Assembly: GCF_937898475.1 (NCBI RefSeq)
Contig: NZ_CALEJS010000016.1
Span: 248,001 to 312,000 of the forward strand
DNA length: 64,000 nucleotides
From: an uncultured Chitinophaga sp.
Lineage (GTDB): Bacteria > Bacteroidota > Bacteroidia > Chitinophagales > Chitinophagaceae
Direction: 5' to 3'
The position numbers were made by a program, and so were the translations under genes. Positions 43,038 through 50,584 of this stretch are shown here, piece by piece; within the stretch, counting starts at the first letter, position 1, and the number at the start of each line of letters is the position of its first letter. The notes under the pieces are model-generated. The model did no database searches and had not been told where the DNA came from. It saw nothing but the letters and a program-made list of their open reading frames with translations.

Positions 43038-43917
43038 ACCCTTTCCTCCATTGAACAAACCTGTGCCAGGCCGCTGTTACATAAGGCCAGCCGAAAGCTG
43101 CTGTACTAAAGATGATCATCGCAGCGCCAAATAATTCAAGGCCCATGCAGATGGCTATGCCCAGGTGTAACAGTACAACGGCAAGATATCCGTACAGGCG
43201 TAAGGGGCGGAACCACATATAGACAGGGTAACCGATCTCTACCAGCAACGTACTCCAGCATATCAGCCTTGCCAACCATGGATATTCCGACAACCAGCTC
43301 ATATCAAACCGGCTGAACTGCGTGTGCATCAGCGTTTGCCAGATAGCTTCGCCATTCCACCACTGGATGCCCATGGATTTTTCAATACCGGAGGCCAGGT
43401 AAACAATACAAAGGTGAAGCTGCAGCACACGAATGGAAAGCGTGTTCCATGCACTGTCAGCTGCACCGCGCTTCACAGGCATTACAATGCAGTAACACAG
43501 ACCGATATGCATAAAAGTCTCTACACCGTAAGCCGCCATGAAGCCGGTATTCATGAGCATGAAATGCAGGGCCCAGGCTACCAGCGCCATCACGCGGATA
43601 CATTTTCCCGCCAGCAGGCCTGTTAAAGCAGCGAGGTAGACAAACAACAGGATGAACACCCATTTATCTGTTGACAGATGTGTAGCTGTTGCCAGTGACT
43701 TCAACCAGGACAGCTGCGGCATGTGAGCGCCTACAATGCCTTCGCTGATCGGCCATTGCACCAATCCCTGCTCACCGTATAACAGTATTGCATCACCTGC
43801 CAGCCATATTCCCTGTGAAAGGCCCAGCAACGTAATCGCTATCCTGAAAAACACAAGTGGCCGGGACGATGAAGGCGCCAGGAAAAAAGCCTGCCATGTA
43901 TGGGTAAACGTATTCAT
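42994..43917 (-). CDS. HTTM-domain membrane protein (VKGC/SdpB-like)
   Basis: The protein has 307 residues from the ATG at 43915-43917 (MNTFTHTWQAFFLAPSSSRPL). It has about seven to eight hydrophobic segments. LVFFRIAITLLGLSQGIWLA, FVYLAALTGLLAGKC, YLASGIEKSMGIQWWNGEA (the conserved SGIEK-x-x-x-x-WW-x-G motif) and the C-terminal helices identify the HTTM (horizontally transferred transmembrane) domain related to vitamin K-dependent gamma-carboxylase and to SdpB. It follows the 180-residue gene by 11 bases. The short upstream partner and the lipoprotein gene make a three-gene unit. Confidence 0.88.
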   Translation of the reverse strand: MNTFTHTWQAFFLAPSSSRPLVFFRIAITLLGLSQGIWLAGDAILLYGEQGLVQWPISEGIVGAHMPQLSWLKSLATATHLSTDKWVFILLFVYLAALTGLLAGKCIRVMALVAWALHFMLMNTGFMAAYGVETFMHIGLCYCIVMPVKRGAADSAWNTLSIRVLQLHLCIVYLASGIEKSMGIQWWNGEAIWQTLMHTQFSRFDMSWLSEYPWLARLICWSTLLVEIGYPVYMWFRPLRLYGYLAVVLLHLGIAICMGLELFGAAMIIFSTAAFGWPYVTAAWHRFVQWRKGFSRAFAATSCYETV

Positions 43918-43928
43918 AACTTTTATTT

Positions 43929-44417
43929 TTATCGCTTGTAATAATCTTTCACCAGGAAGGGCGACCACTCGGGACGTGCGCCCCCACGGTATTCCTGCAT
44001 GCCGGGTACATGCCTGGCTACTGCCGTTACCCTTACAACGTGATGGCCGGGATACCGGCGCAGCATATACGAAGCGCAGCTCTGGGCAAGTAATGGGCAG
44101 GCTTCCTCAATACTGAAAAAATTGTAGATGGTCTGAATGCGGCGGTTGCATTCGGTATTGTTGCCTTCCAGTCTGACAACCCGTTGCGAGCTGTCGCTCG
44201 CGGCCAGTGTATAGATCACGGCTATTTCATTTCCAACAGCCGGTGCAAAGAAGCTGAAAATGTTACCGGCACCGGTGTAGTCGCCATAGGTGGCAAGTCC
44301 TTTTATCAGCGGCTGTTGATGCCCGGTCCATTCTTCCAGGTGTGCTGCGTGGAGAGCTGCTATCAGCAGGTGGGCAACCGCAATGCCCGTCCAGCACCAA
44401 TGCTTCCATGTGATCAT
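43929..44417 (-). CDS. Small membrane-anchored protein of unknown function, HTTM partner
   Basis: The protein has 162 residues from the ATG at 44415-44417 (MITWKHWCWTGIAVAHLL); an in-frame ATG at 44471 adds 18 residues. One N-terminal transmembrane segment (about 6-27) is followed by an extracytoplasmic part with GAGNIFSFFAPAVGNEIAV and four Cys in the region CNRRIQ to CASYML. The FSFFAP motif after a single helix recalls small proteins that partner HTTM/SdpB proteins (SdpA or DUF5819-like), but that is an inference from layout, not a firm match. It lies 11 bases before the HTTM gene. Confidence 0.7.
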   Translation of the reverse strand: MITWKHWCWTGIAVAHLLIAALHAAHLEEWTGHQQPLIKGLATYGDYTGAGNIFSFFAPAVGNEIAVIYTLAASDSSQRVVRLEGNNTECNRRIQTIYNFFSIEEACPLLAQSCASYMLRRYPGHHVVRVTAVARHVPGMQEYRGGARPEWSPFLVKDYYKR

Positions 44418-44510
44418 AAAAAAGGAGTTATAAACAGCATGCGCAACTTCCTTCCGCAGTACATTGCCCATGCTGTTGTTGTAGTTGTTAGCATGAAAAG
44501 CTGTGATTGT

Positions 44511-45347
44511 TTAAAAAGCCTGTGCGGCGCCCAGCATTGCACCACCGGGTACTTCTATCACATCCATAGGAATAAAGCGTTTGTCCAGCGTCACAAAATT
44601 TGCACGGATCGCTCTCAGTATTTCCGGGTCAAAACAGCCGATCATGTTGGGAAACTTCCTCCTGAGAATACTTTCCCAGGTAGGTTCTCCTGTCCCTGCA
44701 GCTCTTACCGCTGACGGGGCGGCCTGTGTAATATCGCCTATGCCGTAAAAACCGCGGGTGGCGTAAGGGAATGTAGTGCCAGCCGGTAAGGCAATACGGA
44801 ACTTGCTGAGATCCAGTTTGCCCACCACCTTATTGTCAATGACGTCGGGCTGCATGGCTGCAGCGGCGCCAAGAAAAGATTTGGTGGCGATGATGTGCTG
44901 TTTGCCAACAGCTACCGTGGTTACATCAAAGAATGTTTTGCTGTCTGCTTTCTTCATCAGTCCCGCCGCCCTCGTGGCGATGTCAATGTAAGGGATCATG
45001 TCCGGACAGGTTTTGATCCAGATCTTTTTCCAGGGTGTTTTGGTGTATCCGATCTTTTGTAATGCGGGCGAAGGGCTGCCGGCGTATTGCGCTTCATCAG
45101 AAAGGCTGCCGTAAACGCTTTTGGTGATATATGGGTTCGCCGCTAATCCGTCAAATTTAAGCAGGTAGGTGTCAGGACTGAGGCCCTTCAGAATGGCATC
45201 CAGTTCATCATCCGCAGCAGCGTTGGCGGCCACAGGAGAAGGAGCAGGTGTATTGGTCCGGTCAAAGGGCTGGGTCTGGTCTTTCTGACAAGACAACATC
45301 AACATGGCCGCGATGCCAGCTGTACCGAAAAAGATAAATTTCCTCAT
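44511..45347 (-). CDS. Lipoprotein of unknown function
   Basis: The protein has 278 residues and lipobox MLSC (Cys20), followed by a Pro/Ala-rich linker. Two further Cys occur in KTCPDMI and IGCFDPE. I recognise no domain. The body has KKIWIKTCPDMIPYIDIATR and KFRIALPAGTTFPYATRGFY. It is the first gene of the leftward lipoprotein, small membrane protein and HTTM unit (93 bases to the next gene). A direct repeat at 45437-45478 lies upstream but on the side of the divergent AraC gene. Confidence 0.75.
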   Translation of the reverse strand: MRKFIFFGTAGIAAMLMLSCQKDQTQPFDRTNTPAPSPVAANAAADDELDAILKGLSPDTYLLKFDGLAANPYITKSVYGSLSDEAQYAGSPSPALQKIGYTKTPWKKIWIKTCPDMIPYIDIATRAAGLMKKADSKTFFDVTTVAVGKQHIIATKSFLGAAAAMQPDVIDNKVVGKLDLSKFRIALPAGTTFPYATRGFYGIGDITQAAPSAVRAAGTGEPTWESILRRKFPNMIGCFDPEILRAIRANFVTLDKRFIPMDVIEVPGGAMLGAAQAF

Positions 45348-45436
45348 TTTCTTGGGGTTATTGAAGTTATTAAATCAGTTTCATGCTGCGCAACGCCGTA
45401 AAATTGATGCAAAAACCACTTGCGGTCAAGCGTAAA

Positions 45437-45478
45437 AATACCTGATTTGGGAACGGAGAAATGCGCAATACCTCATTT
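45437..45478. promoter_or_regulatory. Direct repeat, possible AraC operator
   Basis: AATACCTGATTT (45437-45448) and AATACCTCATTT (45467-45478) match at 11 of 12 positions with a 30-base period, about three helical turns. They lie between divergent genes, 26 bases upstream of the AraC start at 45504. Operators of dimeric AraC proteins often look like this. Confidence 0.4.
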
Positions 45479-45503
45479 TCTGAAAAAGCGATACATTTAA
45501 CCT

Positions 45504-46316
45504 ATGATCTCCCTGCAGACATATCATCCGGAAAAATTATATCCTTTCATAAAATCATTCTGGCGGCTGGAAGTAGTCAACGCAGGAGAAAGATCTTACG
45601 AAGAAGACATTATCCCTGACGGTCATCATGAGATCATCTTTCACCTGCAGCCCGGTACCGCCCGGAGAAAGATGGGACAGGAACAATGGCTGTCTGAACC
45701 AGACGCCCTTTTTGCCGGGCAAACATTACAAAGTTATGCGCTGCAGTTACAACCAGGATCCGTACTGTATGGTATCCGGTTCTATCCACATACCATGGCG
45801 CTGCTGTTTAATGTTCCCGCTTCCCTATTTACCGATCAGCTGCTTGCGGTAAGCGATATTGCAGGCGCCAATGCGCTACGTCAATGCGTTACAGATAATG
45901 CAGCCCATACCTTTTCCCGCTTTGAGGACCTATTGGCTGCAAAGATAGCCGCCCTGCAACCCAATAATGGTTTCCAGTATGTGAACGCAGCCGTAACCAC
46001 GGTACTGCAGCATAACGGGAACGTCAGGGTGGATGCGCTGATGCGGCAAACAGGGGTTTCCGTCAGGCATCTTGATACCTCGTTCAAACAATTTGTGGGC
46101 ATCACTCCCAAGACCTTCTGCAACATCATCAGGCTGAACCATTTTATACGCTACCGTGCGGCCCATTCTTTCAAAAGCCTTACAGAGTGCGCTTATGAAG
46201 CCGCTTTTTATGACCAGTCGCATCTGATCAGGCTGTTCAGGTCTTTCACCGGTAAATCACCCAGGGCTTATTTCAACGATGCCAACTACATTAATGCGCA
46301 TTTTACCGTGATGTAG
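45504..46316 (+). CDS. AraC family transcriptional regulator (DUF6597-type N-terminus)
   Basis: The protein has 270 residues. The N-terminus (about 1-150) is the small sensor found in many environmental AraC proteins (YPFIKSFWRLEVV, IIPDGHHEIIFHL, LYGIRFYPHTMALLF). The C-terminal AraC domain covers about 165-262 (VDALMRQTGVSVRHLDTSFK and LTECAYEAAFYDQSHLIRLF). It is divergent from the lipoprotein operon and may control it. It is not a close paralogue of the regulators at 40744 and 42084. Confidence 0.9.
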   Translation: MISLQTYHPEKLYPFIKSFWRLEVVNAGERSYEEDIIPDGHHEIIFHLQPGTARRKMGQEQWLSEPDALFAGQTLQSYALQLQPGSVLYGIRFYPHTMALLFNVPASLFTDQLLAVSDIAGANALRQCVTDNAAHTFSRFEDLLAAKIAALQPNNGFQYVNAAVTTVLQHNGNVRVDALMRQTGVSVRHLDTSFKQFVGITPKTFCNIIRLNHFIRYRAAHSFKSLTECAYEAAFYDQSHLIRLFRSFTGKSPRAYFNDANYINAHFTVM

Positions 46317-46393
46317 CACGCAGCTGTTTCCCGGCAGTTCATTTTTTTACAATTCCATCTTGCCTGCAGCAGCTATGTTTGCAAAAAAAGACG

Positions 46394-46901
46394 ATGCGAA
46401 CACTTACGTTCCTGCTGCTGCTCTGTTCAATACAATCGGCGGCACAACAGCATATTGCCCAGTTTGTAGCATGGAAGCCCAAAGCGGGTGCAGAACAGCT
46501 GTTTGAAACAGGATACCGTCAACACCTGCTATGGCATAAAACCAATCGTGATCCCTGGGGATGGTATGGCTGGTTCATTATTTCCGGACCACGAACCGGG
46601 CAGTTTGTAGACGCGACGGTAGAACATGCATGGAGTGATTTTGATCAGCTGCTTAAACCTGCAGACGACCGGGCAGATAATGAATTACATGTGTATCCTT
46701 ATCTATAAGATAGTAGACGGCGGTCCTGTTAATCAACTGCTGTTGTTATGGGGCTTTAACAGTTACGAAGAATACGGCAGCAGTGAACAACTGCAGGAAG
46801 CGCTGGCTGCAGCTGAAACAGCGTTGAAGGTAAAGGCTGTCAAAGCCCTTACCTCCGAAACGCTTGTTTACCGGCCAGATATGAGTTTGTTCCCGGAATG
46901 A
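46394..46901 (+). pseudogene. Frameshifted small secreted protein
   Basis: Two overlapping frames read as one protein. The first, from the ATG at 46394, has a signal peptide (MRTLTFLLLLCSIQSAAQ) and a body with WHKTNRDPWGWYGWFII, then stops at 46708. The second frame carries the rest (YKIVDGGPVNQLLLLWGFNS to YRPDMSLFPE) and stops at 46901. Skipping one base around 46700-46706 would join them into about 168 residues. I cannot tell a true disruption from an assembly error. No known family is recognised. An exact TAnnTTTG box (TATGTTTG, 46374-46381) precedes it. Confidence 0.6.
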
Positions 46902-46904
46902 GAC

Positions 46905-48026
46905 TTACCAGGTGTGCCAGATCACTTCCTCAGCTTCCCAGGGAGCTGGCACTTCCAGCTTAGCGGCTAGTTTTTCCAGCACAGCGGCCGGCACCACCGC
47001 TTCGCGGTTGCGGTTCTGCTGCTGCAATTGCCGATAGGCAGCTTCCACATACACCACTTTAACCTTCGCTTTATAAGCGTGGAAAAGGTCTATCAGCTGT
47101 GAACGCATCTGCCGCGTAGTATTGGTGGCATTCCACACCAATCCTGTCTGTCGTCGCAGGTAGGCTCTCGCTTGTTCTTTTGCCGCCTGTATCACCTGAC
47201 CGTTACCGGTTGCATCTGTAGGTGAAACCTTGCGCAGAACGCGGATCTCATCAAGCGAAATAACGGGCAGGCCGGAAAGATATTTTTTTACAAAAGTATC
47301 TTTGCCTGCGCCCGGCAGGCCGCACATCAATATCACTTCAGTATGGGGCTGCTCAAACGGAACGTAGTCCGGATGAGCATCTTCCCTTTGCAGGTAATGC
47401 ATACGGGCATGCGCAGATGCAAAGGCACGGGCGCTGCCCCAGCAGCCGTTTTCGCGGCAAAGCTCCGCAAAGCAGTCCAGCCGGTATAAGAGCTCAGCCT
47501 GATCCATACATATCCTGCCCAGCACATCTGCCCGGGCCAGGAGGTATAGCCACCGGGTATTCACTTCCAGGCTGGCTTTAATTAACTCCCGCAAGGGGTC
47601 TTTCTTTTCAAATATCCACAAAGGAAGACCATGATAACGCACCAGCGCTGTGATCTGCTCCCTTATCATTAAAGGCGCAGGCACTTCCCTGTACAGGATG
47701 TTCCTGGCTTTCAATGCACCTTTGCGCGCATGACCATGAGCAGTTATACGACCATCGGACTCCGTTACAGTGGTGCTGTACTTTTCAACATCGTGCAGCA
47801 AAGCAGCAGTCCAGAGTATTTCCTGTTCCTGCGCTTCCAACTCGCGGCAGGCTGGCTGTGCCTGCAATGCTTCCAGCACCATTTGTGTATGTATGGCCAC
47901 ATTTCCTTCCGCATGGTGATGAATATCCTGCGGTACCTGCTCCATCACACTGATCCAGTCAAAGCGTCCTGCAAGGTAGGCCCATGTTTTATTATCGCTG
48001 ATCGTCCACATATTTACCTCCTTCAT
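46905..48026 (-). CDS. HD-Pnk: HD-domain phosphoesterase fused to 5'-OH polynucleotide kinase
   Basis: The protein has 373 residues. The N-terminal HD phosphohydrolase domain (about 35-190) has H38/H46 in HAEGNVAIHTQMV, His78-Asp79 in LLHDVEKYST and YHGLP at 131-135. The C-terminal P-loop kinase domain (about 228-350) has LMCGLPGAGKDTF (Walker A 236-244), S-L-D259-E-I-R and WNATNTTRQMRSQL (N299, T301, R305), the pattern of Pnkp-type kinases. Such a protein from Runella slithyformis is known to remove 2',3'-cyclic phosphates and phosphorylate 5'-OH ends. It overlaps the RNA ligase gene upstream by 35 bases, so healing and sealing are coupled. Confidence 0.9.
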   Translation of the reverse strand: MKEVNMWTISDNKTWAYLAGRFDWISVMEQVPQDIHHHAEGNVAIHTQMVLEALQAQPACRELEAQEQEILWTAALLHDVEKYSTTVTESDGRITAHGHARKGALKARNILYREVPAPLMIREQITALVRYHGLPLWIFEKKDPLRELIKASLEVNTRWLYLLARADVLGRICMDQAELLYRLDCFAELCRENGCWGSARAFASAHARMHYLQREDAHPDYVPFEQPHTEVILMCGLPGAGKDTFVKKYLSGLPVISLDEIRVLRKVSPTDATGNGQVIQAAKEQARAYLRRQTGLVWNATNTTRQMRSQLIDLFHAYKAKVKVVYVEAAYRQLQQQNRNREAVVPAAVLEKLAAKLEVPAPWEAEEVIWHTW

Positions 48027-48705
48027 TATTCAGCCGGGCCCTGCGCCAGTGGCGGGTCCAATGCTGATCAGTTTTAACATGTCCTTTCCGCACATATTTG
48101 AATACGTGCTGAGAAAAGGCGTTTTCGGGATATCCCGCTGCATCGCGGGTGACAATACCTTCCATGGTAACAGCCTGCCCGTTCTGTGCATCATGCGGGC
48201 ACAAAGCCCCGCTTCCGGATACAATCACCTGCACCTCCTTCTCAAATCCTGCACGGTCTGCCGGTGGTGTAAACACTTTAATTTCCGGCACTACAGGCAG
48301 ATCAAGCATCGCCGCATAATACTTCGTTTCTTCCCAGCTAAGCAATTGATCGTGCTCCCGCACAGCAAATACATAAAAATGATGATCCAGGTTACGGTAT
48401 TCTATAGAATGTACGGCGTACAGGTTTTCCAGGAAAATTTCCAGTGTCCCCAGGTCGTTCTTTATACTTTGCCAGAAACGACGTAAGCCTTCCGTCCACG
48501 GTGAAGTGGTGGGCGCTGCATGCGAGCGCGCAAACACGCCCAGCCTGGAAAGACAATTGTTCTCCCCATCCAGTTTCTCTGTATGCACCCATACGGGTAT
48601 TTGCCGCAGGTGATCCCAGTAATCGTGTTGTATACGATCATCGCTGGTTGTACCGGGAGAGAACGGGTAATGATAAGTACGGCCGTATTTTTGGGAAATA
48701 GCCAT
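47992..48705 (-). CDS. RNA ligase family protein (nucleotidyltransferase fold)
   Basis: The protein has 237 residues. The covalent nucleotidyltransferase motifs are present in order: motif I E43-K44-L-D-G-E-N, the ENLYAVHSIEY segment (93-103), motif III-like FYVFAVRE (110-117), motif IV M-E182-G-I-V-T-R and motif V FKYVRKGHVK (202-211). Lys44 should take AMP from ATP. The compact size and absence of an OB domain match small RNA ligases rather than DNA ligases. It precedes and overlaps the HD-Pnk gene. Together they should repair RNA cut with 2',3'-cyclic phosphate and 5'-OH ends; the natural substrate is unknown. Confidence 0.88.
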   Translation of the reverse strand: MAISQKYGRTYHYPFSPGTTSDDRIQHDYWDHLRQIPVWVHTEKLDGENNCLSRLGVFARSHAAPTTSPWTEGLRRFWQSIKNDLGTLEIFLENLYAVHSIEYRNLDHHFYVFAVREHDQLLSWEETKYYAAMLDLPVVPEIKVFTPPADRAGFEKEVQVIVSGSGALCPHDAQNGQAVTMEGIVTRDAAGYPENAFSQHVFKYVRKGHVKTDQHWTRHWRRARLNNEGGKYVDDQR

Positions 48706-48730
48706 GTTGTGAGTTTAATATCAACAAATA

Positions 48731-48764
48731 AGATCCGCGCCTGCATCCAGTGCTGCAGGCATCT
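48731..48764 (-). promoter_or_regulatory. Hairpin in the probable leader of the RNA-repair operon
   Basis: GCCTGCA (48739-48745) pairs with TGCAGGC (48754-48760) around an 8-base loop. AGAT (48731-48734) can add four more pairs with ATCT (48761-48764) across a 4-base bulge. It lies 26 bases upstream of the ligase start, between it and the -7 box at 48828-48835. Confidence 0.45.
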
Positions 48765-48827
48765 CCAACCTTTAATATGTTTGTGATATTACATGGCCCA
48801 AGGCTTGAAAATTTCTTGTAACGGCTG

Positions 48828-48835
48828 CAAAGATA
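48828..48835 (-). promoter_or_regulatory. -7 box for the RNA-repair operon
   Basis: Read leftward this is TATCTTTG followed by CAG, an exact TAnnTTTG match and the same word as upstream of the FAD gene. It would give a leader of about 115 bases. The -33 region is poor. Confidence 0.35.
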
Positions 48836-48890
48836 GAGAATTCTGTCCTCCCCCAGGCACATTATTTGTACCCCTACTCAAAAACCTGTT

Positions 48891-49085
48891 ATGGAAAAAC
48901 GCATACTGGGAATCATATTCTCCCTCCTGGGCGCAACAGGACTGATACTGGCCGCTGTAAACTTCGTGAACGGCGGGGAAGGCACCAGGAATATTAAAAG
49001 CATCATCATCTTCGCTATCCTGGGCGCTATCTTCTTTTTTGCTGGCGTAGGGCTGGTTAAAAGCACCAAAGACAAGCCCTCCTGA
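48891..49085 (+). CDS. Small two-helix membrane protein
   Basis: The protein has 64 residues and two transmembrane segments (about 5-24 and 38-57) joined by a short polar loop (NGGEGTRNIK) and ending in a polar tail (KSTKDKPS). I do not recognise a named family, though such proteins are common in Bacteroidota. Its clean hydrophobic pattern and fitting start support a real gene. It is divergent from the RNA-repair operon. Confidence 0.75.
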   Translation: MEKRILGIIFSLLGATGLILAAVNFVNGGEGTRNIKSIIIFAILGAIFFFAGVGLVKSTKDKPS

Positions 49086-49325
49086 ATGCCCATACAGCGC
49101 TAATGCTTTTTTCAATATCCTGCTGATCTTCTTCACAGTAGTATCCCCGTCTGCATCCTGCAGCAGGATCTTCATGCCTGCACCTTGCCTGACATTATCT
49201 TTTTTTTCAGTATCTTGCGGCACTATACTTCACTAAATCTGCTGAACGATCTAAACTGTATTGTACGGCCTTACTTAGCATATTACTTTTTTTGATATTT
49301 CGCCATTATCTAAACACTGTTCAGT

Positions 49326-50534
49326 ATGTCTACACTCACCATGGAGTTGCCTGCAACTTCCATCAGGACCAAACGTATTGAGTCTATCGACCTGTTACGT
49401 GGTCTTATCATTGTTATCATGGCCCTGGATCATGTCAGGGATTATTTTCATGCAGACGCTTATCTGTACAATCCAACTGATCTTTCACAAACCAGTGCCT
49501 TCCTGTTCTTTACCCGGTGGATCACCCACTTCTGTGCGCCGGTATTCGCCTTCCTGGCTGGTACTTCAGCGTATCTGAACGGCCTGAAAAAAACAAAGAA
49601 GGAGCTCTCTGTCTTTTTGATTACCAGGGGCCTGTGGCTGGTAGTGTTGGAGTTTCTTATCATTACCCTGGAATGGACCTTCAACCCGGCATACAATGTA
49701 TTCCTCGTTCAGGTGATCTGGTCTTTAGGTATCAGCATGATCTTCCTGGCAGGGTTGATACACCTGCCGCGTAAAGCGATCCTGCTGACAGGCATTATAC
49801 TGATTGCCGCCCACAACCTGCTGGATCATGTACACGTGCCTGGCTCCGGTGCCGCCGCCATTTTCTGGGCATTCCTGCATGAACAGCGCTTCTTTATGAT
49901 CGGCAACACAGGCCTGTTTGTAGGCTATCCCATCATTCCCTGGATCGGTATAATGGCCACCGGCTATTGCCTCGGAACATTGTACGCTCCCGGCTATGAT
50001 GCAACAAAGAGAAAAAGAACGCTGATCTTCCTGGGCGCTGGCATTACCGCGCTTTTCATTATTGTACGCGCTGTCAACAGCTATGGCGACCCGTCACACT
50101 GGTCTGCACAGAAAGATCCGCTGTTCAGTTTTCTCTCTTTCCTGAACACGGGTAAATATCCTCCTTCCTTGCTGTATACACTGATGACACTCGGGCCATC
50201 CCTGCTTTTCCTGGCCTTTGCAGAAGGCCCATTAAACCGGTTCACGCAAAAGATGGTTGTGATAGGAAGAGTACCCATGTTCTTCTATATCCTGCACATT
50301 GTGTTCATACACCTGCTGGCCGTATTTGCAGCTATGCTAACAGGATACAGGGCGTCTGACATGGTGCTGACTACCTGGGTAACCGATAGTGCCCAGCTGA
50401 AAGGTTATGGCTTTAACCTGCTTACGGTTTACATCCTATGGATAGCCGTGGTGGTTGCTTTATACCCGCTATGCAGATGGTATGATGCTTATAAGAGAAG
50501 TCGCCGCGAAAAACAATGGTTAAGCTATATATAG
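49326..50534 (+). CDS. HGSNAT-like / DUF1624 membrane acyltransferase
   Basis: The protein has 402 residues and about ten transmembrane helices. The opening motif IESIDLLRGLIIVIMALDHV is typical of DUF1624/heparan-alpha-glucosaminide N-acetyltransferase-like proteins, with HFCAPVFAFLAGTSAYL and the later IGRVPMFFYILHIVFIHL. Such proteins may move acyl groups from acetyl-CoA to an extracytoplasmic sugar; for this one no activity is shown. It is 50 bases upstream of the alditol-oxidase-like gene. Confidence 0.9.
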   Translation: MSTLTMELPATSIRTKRIESIDLLRGLIIVIMALDHVRDYFHADAYLYNPTDLSQTSAFLFFTRWITHFCAPVFAFLAGTSAYLNGLKKTKKELSVFLITRGLWLVVLEFLIITLEWTFNPAYNVFLVQVIWSLGISMIFLAGLIHLPRKAILLTGIILIAAHNLLDHVHVPGSGAAAIFWAFLHEQRFFMIGNTGLFVGYPIIPWIGIMATGYCLGTLYAPGYDATKRKRTLIFLGAGITALFIIVRAVNSYGDPSHWSAQKDPLFSFLSFLNTGKYPPSLLYTLMTLGPSLLFLAFAEGPLNRFTQKMVVIGRVPMFFYILHIVFIHLLAVFAAMLTGYRASDMVLTTWVTDSAQLKGYGFNLLTVYILWIAVVVALYPLCRWYDAYKRSRREKQWLSYI

Positions 50535-50584
50535 GTTGTTTCTTGTCCTAAAGTTCAATAACTTACTGTTAAAGTCATTACCAC

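Noticed and set aside
44511..45347. The lipoprotein as an SdpC-like toxin precursor
   Set aside because: It has a lipobox and no hydrophobic peptide region bounded by two cysteines, so the toxin part of the Sdp analogy is not supported.
48638..48862. A 74-residue leftward frame upstream of the RNA ligase gene
   Set aside because: It overlaps the leader hairpin and the start of the ligase in another frame and has no domain-like composition.
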